8,711 nucleotides of DNA, from positions 1-8,711 of the forward strand of contig CAKSJC010000063.1 in the NCBI GenBank assembly GCA_934462885.1, read 5' to 3'. The stretch is from an uncultured Eubacteriales bacterium. GTDB lineage: Bacteria > Bacillota > Clostridia > Oscillospirales > CAG-272. Made by a program: the position numbers and the translations under genes. The notes under the pieces are model-generated. The model searched no databases, was not told the DNA's origin, and saw only the letters and a program-made list of their open reading frames with translations. Of the stretch, positions 6,388 to 8,711 are shown piece by piece (the stretch's first letter is position 1; the number at the start of each line of letters is the position of its first letter).

Positions 6388-6600
6388 ATGGCGCAAAAAA
6401 ACAAAGTGGATTTTTCCGTAAGAATTGATGAAGATCTATACAAAAAGATGTTGGCTGTATCTGCAGCGGAAGGAAGAGACGTAAACAATCACATTCTTCA
6501 TCTTGTGCGTACAAACATACAGTATTACGAAAGAATTCACGGAAAAGTCGACACATCAAAAATCAATATTGATAAACATACAGAAAATGAGATACGGTAA
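6388..6600 (+). CDS. Ribbon-helix-helix (Arc-type) DNA-binding protein
   Basis: A 70-residue protein with the layout of an Arc/MetJ/CopG-type domain. It has a short basic N-terminus, a beta strand VDFSVRI (7-13) expected to pair in the dimer and enter the major groove, helix A EDLYKKMLAVSAAEG (15-29), the turn GRDVNN, and helix B DVNNHILHLVRTNIQYYERIHG (31-52). A polar tail of about 18 residues follows. Such proteins dimerise and act as local repressors, often of their own operon. The frame is open back to an ATG at 6286, but the ATG at 6388 follows AGAGGAA at a 4-5 nt distance and begins at the domain, so I use it. The mscL start is 10 nt after its stop, and the mscL ribosome binding site abuts the TAA, so the two genes are surely co-transcribed. 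No toxin gene is next to it, which argues against an ordinary toxin-antitoxin pair. Confidence 0.82.
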   Translation: MAQKNKVDFSVRIDEDLYKKMLAVSAAEGRDVNNHILHLVRTNIQYYERIHGKVDTSKINIDKHTENEIR

Positions 6601-6605
6601 AGAGG
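6601..6605 (+). promoter_or_regulatory. Ribosome binding site of mscL abutting the RHH stop codon
   Basis: AGAGG immediately follows the TAA of the RHH gene and lies 5 nt before the mscL ATG. It selects the ATG at 6611 over the overlapping upstream ATG at 6503 in the same frame. Confidence 0.75.
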
Positions 6606-6610
6606 TTAAC

Positions 6611-7057
6611 ATGGCTGAGAAGAAAAAATCAAGTTTTTTGGAAGAATTTAAGACATTCATAGCAAGAGGAAATGTAGTCGATATGGCTGTCGGCGTAGTT
6701 ATCGGCTCTGCATTTACAGCTATTGTCAACGAGTTGGTGCAGGGAATAATTAATCCGCTCATCGGAAAACTAGTGGGAAACATAAACCTTTCAGACTTAA
6801 AAATAGTTCTGGCCGCAGCCACAGAAGATACTCCGGAATCTGCTATACTTTACGGTTCGTTTATCCAGTCGATAATTAATTTTCTTATTGTAGCCTTCTC
6901 CGTTTTCTTTATAATACGTACAATGAACAAGATAAAAGACGGGCTGAAGAAAAAAGAAGAAGCAGAAAAGAAGGAAGAAAAGAAGGAAGAAAAAATTGCC
7001 GAACCTTCCGAAGAAATACTGCTTCTCCGCGAAATCAGAGATTCTCTCAAAAAATAA
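6611..7057 (+). CDS. mscL: Large-conductance mechanosensitive channel MscL
   Basis: Homopentameric plasma-membrane channel that opens under extreme membrane tension to release solutes during osmotic downshock. The 148-residue protein is slightly longer than the typical 130-140. It has the amphipathic N-terminal helix FLEEFKTFIARGNVVDMAVG, whose ARGNVVDMAVGVVIG stretch is the family signature, followed by TM1 (about 21-46, with the GxxxG-like pore face VGVVIGSAF). A short periplasmic loop (about 50-75) and TM2 (about 77-102, FIQSIINFLIVAFSVFFIIR) follow. The cytoplasmic end is a Lys/Glu-rich stretch and the conserved terminal helix EEILLLREIRDSLKK. The extra length lies in the charged linker, which contains a duplicated 12-bp unit. 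The frame is open further upstream (6503), but that would overlap the RHH gene. Confidence 0.98.
   Translation: MAEKKKSSFLEEFKTFIARGNVVDMAVGVVIGSAFTAIVNELVQGIINPLIGKLVGNINLSDLKIVLAAATEDTPESAILYGSFIQSIINFLIVAFSVFFIIRTMNKIKDGLKKKEEAEKKEEKKEEKIAEPSEEILLLREIRDSLKK
6966..6989 (+). repeat. Tandem 12-bp duplication in the mscL charged linker
   Basis: AAAAGAAGGAAG occurs twice in direct succession, inside a nearly pure purine run (about 6945-6995) that encodes the KKEEKKEE-like linker between TM2 and the C-terminal helix. Multiples of 3 keep the frame, so the linker length can vary without harm. Confidence 0.75.
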
Positions 7058-7076
7058 CTTACTGATTTTTTTACCG

Positions 7077-7082
7077 AAAGGA
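7077..7082 (+). promoter_or_regulatory. Ribosome binding site of the lipoprotein gene
   Basis: AAAGGA lies 10 nt before the ATG at 7093, which opens a lipoprotein signal peptide. I see no promoter in the 35-nt gap after mscL, so the gene is probably read through from the RHH-mscL unit. Confidence 0.6.
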
Positions 7083-7092
7083 AACAATAAAA

Positions 7093-7963
7093 ATGAAAAA
7101 AACAACTAAGTTGGTTGCACTTTTCACATCTGCTCTGTTCATTATCGGAGGTTTTTCATCATGCGGAAAGCTTTCTCCGGAGGAAAAAATCGTCGGCTTC
7201 AATGGAAAACGTGTAGAGCACAACATATGATATGAATATGGTCATGTCGCTCTCATCCGGAGAAGATAAAATCTCGATGAATTTTGATATGGACATTGAT
7301 CAAGTTTATGATCCGTATGGAATGAAGGTTGTAACGACCATGGATTTAGGTGAACTCGGTAATGTAAAAACCGATGTATATTTAGTAAAGGATGACGAAA
7401 CTTTTATTACATATACCGGAATGGATTACGGAACCGGCGAAACATTTTGGATAAAGAATACATCCGAAGATATGACTGACTTTGAACAGTATGACGCACA
7501 GGCAAGCCTTGACCTATACATCGACTGTGTAAATCAGTTTACCGAAGCGGGTAAAGAAGATATCGGAAGCCGGAAAACAATGCGTTACGACGGAGAAATC
7601 ACCTCCGACATGATTGAAAAAGTTTTCAAGGAAACCGGCATGGAAAGTCTTTATTCCACTATCGGTCTTGATGTTAATGAAACGATGGACTTTGAAGAAA
7701 TGAAGCCTTTGAAACTAAGCATTTGGATAGATGAAAAAACATATATACCGGTCAAGTATTATCTTGACATGACAGATATGATGCAGTCCGTCGTTGACAA
7801 AATCATTGCATCCGAACTTGAAACGGCAGGAGAATCCTATACGGAAGAAATTCCGAGTATTAAAGCCGATGAAGTTTATATTTCAATGGTCGTTACATCT
7901 ATTGATTCTTTAGACAGCATCGTAATACCCGACGATGTTATAGATTCAGCCATTGAATATTAA
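7093..7963 (+). pseudogene. Frameshifted lipoprotein gene (DUF6612/LolA-like secreted lipoprotein)
   Basis: The ATG at 7093 encodes a clear lipoprotein signal: KKTTK, hydrophobic LVALFTSALFIIGG, and a lipobox FSSC with the lipidated Cys at residue 24. That frame ends at TGA 7228-7230 after 45 codons. The body continues one frame over, to a TAA at 7961-7963. It is rich in Met, Asp and beta-type repeats (MNMVMSLSSG, MKVVTTMDLGEL, TFITYTGMDYGTGETFW, KLSIWIDEKTYIPVKYYLDM). These features recall the DUF6612 and LolA-like lipoproteins of Firmicutes, but I claim only resemblance. Removing one base from the A run at 7184-7189 joins SPEEK to SSASMENV in the body frame. A TAG (7214-7216) then precedes STTYDMNM, where the family would have a residue such as Lys. 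So two lesions are likely, or a single shift between 7214 and 7228. A body-only product from the ATG at 7232 has no ribosome binding site and no signal peptide. Sequencing error cannot be excluded. Confidence 0.72.
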
Positions 7964-7992
7964 GAATTACTTAAAATAAAATCATAAAAGAA

Positions 7993-8038
7993 ATAAAGGA
8001 ACAGTGCGCCTTCATATGTCGGCACACTGTTCCTTTAT
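7993..8038. terminator. Bidirectional intrinsic terminator between convergent genes
   Basis: ATAAAGGAACAGTG (7993-8006) and CACTGTTCCTTTAT (8025-8038) are perfect 14-bp arms, with a further GCC/GGC pairing inside after one mismatch. T-rich DNA follows on the plus strand (CTTTATAAATTTTATT), and on the minus strand TTTCTTTTATGATTTTATTTT. It would end transcription of the lipoprotein gene from the left and of the DUF6873-like gene from the right. The stop codon of the latter lies in the loop. Confidence 0.9.
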
Positions 8039-8711
8039 CTTTATAAATTTTATTCCCCCGTAATCGGTCAAGGGATCCGATGAGAGGTATTTTATCTCAT
8101 ATCCGTTTTCATTTGCAAATTCACTTAAGGTAGAATTTCTCTCAGGAGTTTTATCCTTACCGAAAAGGTATATTGTGCCATCGCAAAAACCGCCGCATCC
8201 ACCGAGAAAGCCTATATTATATCCGGGAAGAAGTATGTTTTTATTTGTTATAAAAATCGCTTTTATTCCGTTTCTGTCGAGAGCTTTTTTTATTCCCATG
8301 TCGGACGTCAATACAGCTGCGGGAGTAACTATACACGAACATCCTGAGTACCCTTGATTTACATTGCATATTGAAATCTTGTATTGTTCAGCCATTGTAA
8401 GAATTTCATTGGCGACTGATTTTGCGCGGCATATTATAAATCCGTCTCCGACAGCCGCGTTAAAAGCGGCGTCGTATGGGTATTTATATCTTTTTTCCGT
8501 GTGCGAAATAAGGGGCGAAAGTTTTGCCAAGCGGCATATTGGATCTATAACATCTCGGTTTGCCGCATAATATTGCTCTGAAAGTATTATTTTTTCACCG
8601 ATAACTGAAAGTATCATGTCAGGATGAGACGATACCGGACGGGGAAGGTTATCTTCTCTCCGCAGATAAAACAAATGAAAGTCGTCAGCCAAAAGTGAGG
8701 CGGACGAAGAT
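8012..8711 (-). CDS. DUF6873-like protein (possible GME fold), 5' end cut by window edge
   Basis: At least 232 residues are open from the right window edge to TGA at 8012. Sequence features are LPRPVSSHPDM near the start of the visible part, a Cys motif NQGYSGCSCIV, AAVLTSDMGIKKAL, ILLPGYNIGFLGGCGGFCDGTIYLFG, and LSSDPLTDYGGIKFI near the end. I associate the set (HPDM, GYxxCS, GYxxGFxGG and PLxDxGG) with DUF6873, conserved in Clostridia and linked to the guanidino-group modifying enzyme (GME) fold. Substrate and reaction are unknown, and this assignment is from memory of the pattern. A TTG at 8692 could be a start, but the frame stays open upstream (SSSASLLADD), no ribosome binding site precedes TTG, and related proteins have roughly 30 residues before the LPxPVSSHPDM segment. 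The true start is therefore probably outside the window. The last eight codons lie in the terminator hairpin. Confidence 0.72.
   Translation of the reverse strand, partial: SSSASLLADDFHLFYLRREDNLPRPVSSHPDMILSVIGEKIILSEQYYAANRDVIDPICRLAKLSPLISHTEKRYKYPYDAAFNAAVGDGFIICRAKSVANEILTMAEQYKISICNVNQGYSGCSCIVTPAAVLTSDMGIKKALDRNGIKAIFITNKNILLPGYNIGFLGGCGGFCDGTIYLFGKDKTPERNSTLSEFANENGYEIKYLSSDPLTDYGGIKFIKIKEQCADI

Noticed and set aside
6503..6610. N-terminal extension of MscL from 6503
   Set aside because: It overlaps the RHH gene in another frame, and MscL proteins begin close to the amphipathic helix; AGAGG selects 6611.
7049..7072. Possible terminator after mscL (AAAAAAT...ATTTTTTT)
   Set aside because: The stem would consist only of A-T pairs and overlap the mscL stop; it is too weak for an intrinsic terminator, and read-through to the lipoprotein gene is likely.

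Overview
The window looks like an ordinary chromosomal segment of a low-to-moderate GC Gram-positive anaerobe of the Clostridia (a gut Oscillospiraceae- or Christensenellaceae-like organism is my guess). The reasons are the lon-engB gene pair, strong GGAGG-type ribosome binding sites, TTG start use, a clostridial-type small Cys-rich protein, a DUF6873-like protein, AT-rich promoters of the TTGACA/TATAAT type, and a typical lipoprotein signal. I see no rRNA, tRNA, CRISPR array, insertion sequence or phage gene.

Left part, minus strand (1-3830): one apparent operon read right to left, lon (ATP-dependent protease), engB (ribosome-assembly GTPase; its ATG shares one base with the lon stop) and lysA (diaminopimelate decarboxylase, running off the left edge). 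A lon promoter lies at about 3795-3823. Two 20-bp inverted repeats sit in the same intergenic region, one of them over the -10 and start site.

Middle, minus strand (3942-6202): a second operon with its own promoter (TTGATT-17-TATAAT) encodes a 72-residue Cys-rich protein, release factor 2 (prfB, TTG start, no programmed frameshift) and a TrmH/SpoU-type RNA methyltransferase, closed by an intrinsic terminator. The theme is translation.

Right part: a divergent promoter at about 6286-6314 drives, on the plus strand, a ribbon-helix-helix (Arc-type) DNA-binding protein and mscL, the large-conductance mechanosensitive channel. After mscL comes a lipoprotein gene that appears broken: its signal peptide and body are in different frames, with an in-frame TAG as well. 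It faces a minus-strand DUF6873-like gene that runs off the right edge. Both end at a strong shared hairpin terminator, which overlaps the last codons of the DUF6873-like gene.

I found no convincing undescribed system. The best second-look items are the damaged lipoprotein gene, the palindromes at the lon promoter, the RHH-mscL pairing, the variant motif 3 of the methyltransferase, and the frameshift-free prfB. Apart from the edges, the two largest gaps between genes are 3723-3991 and 6144-6387; both are accounted for by promoters, a terminator and inverted repeats.
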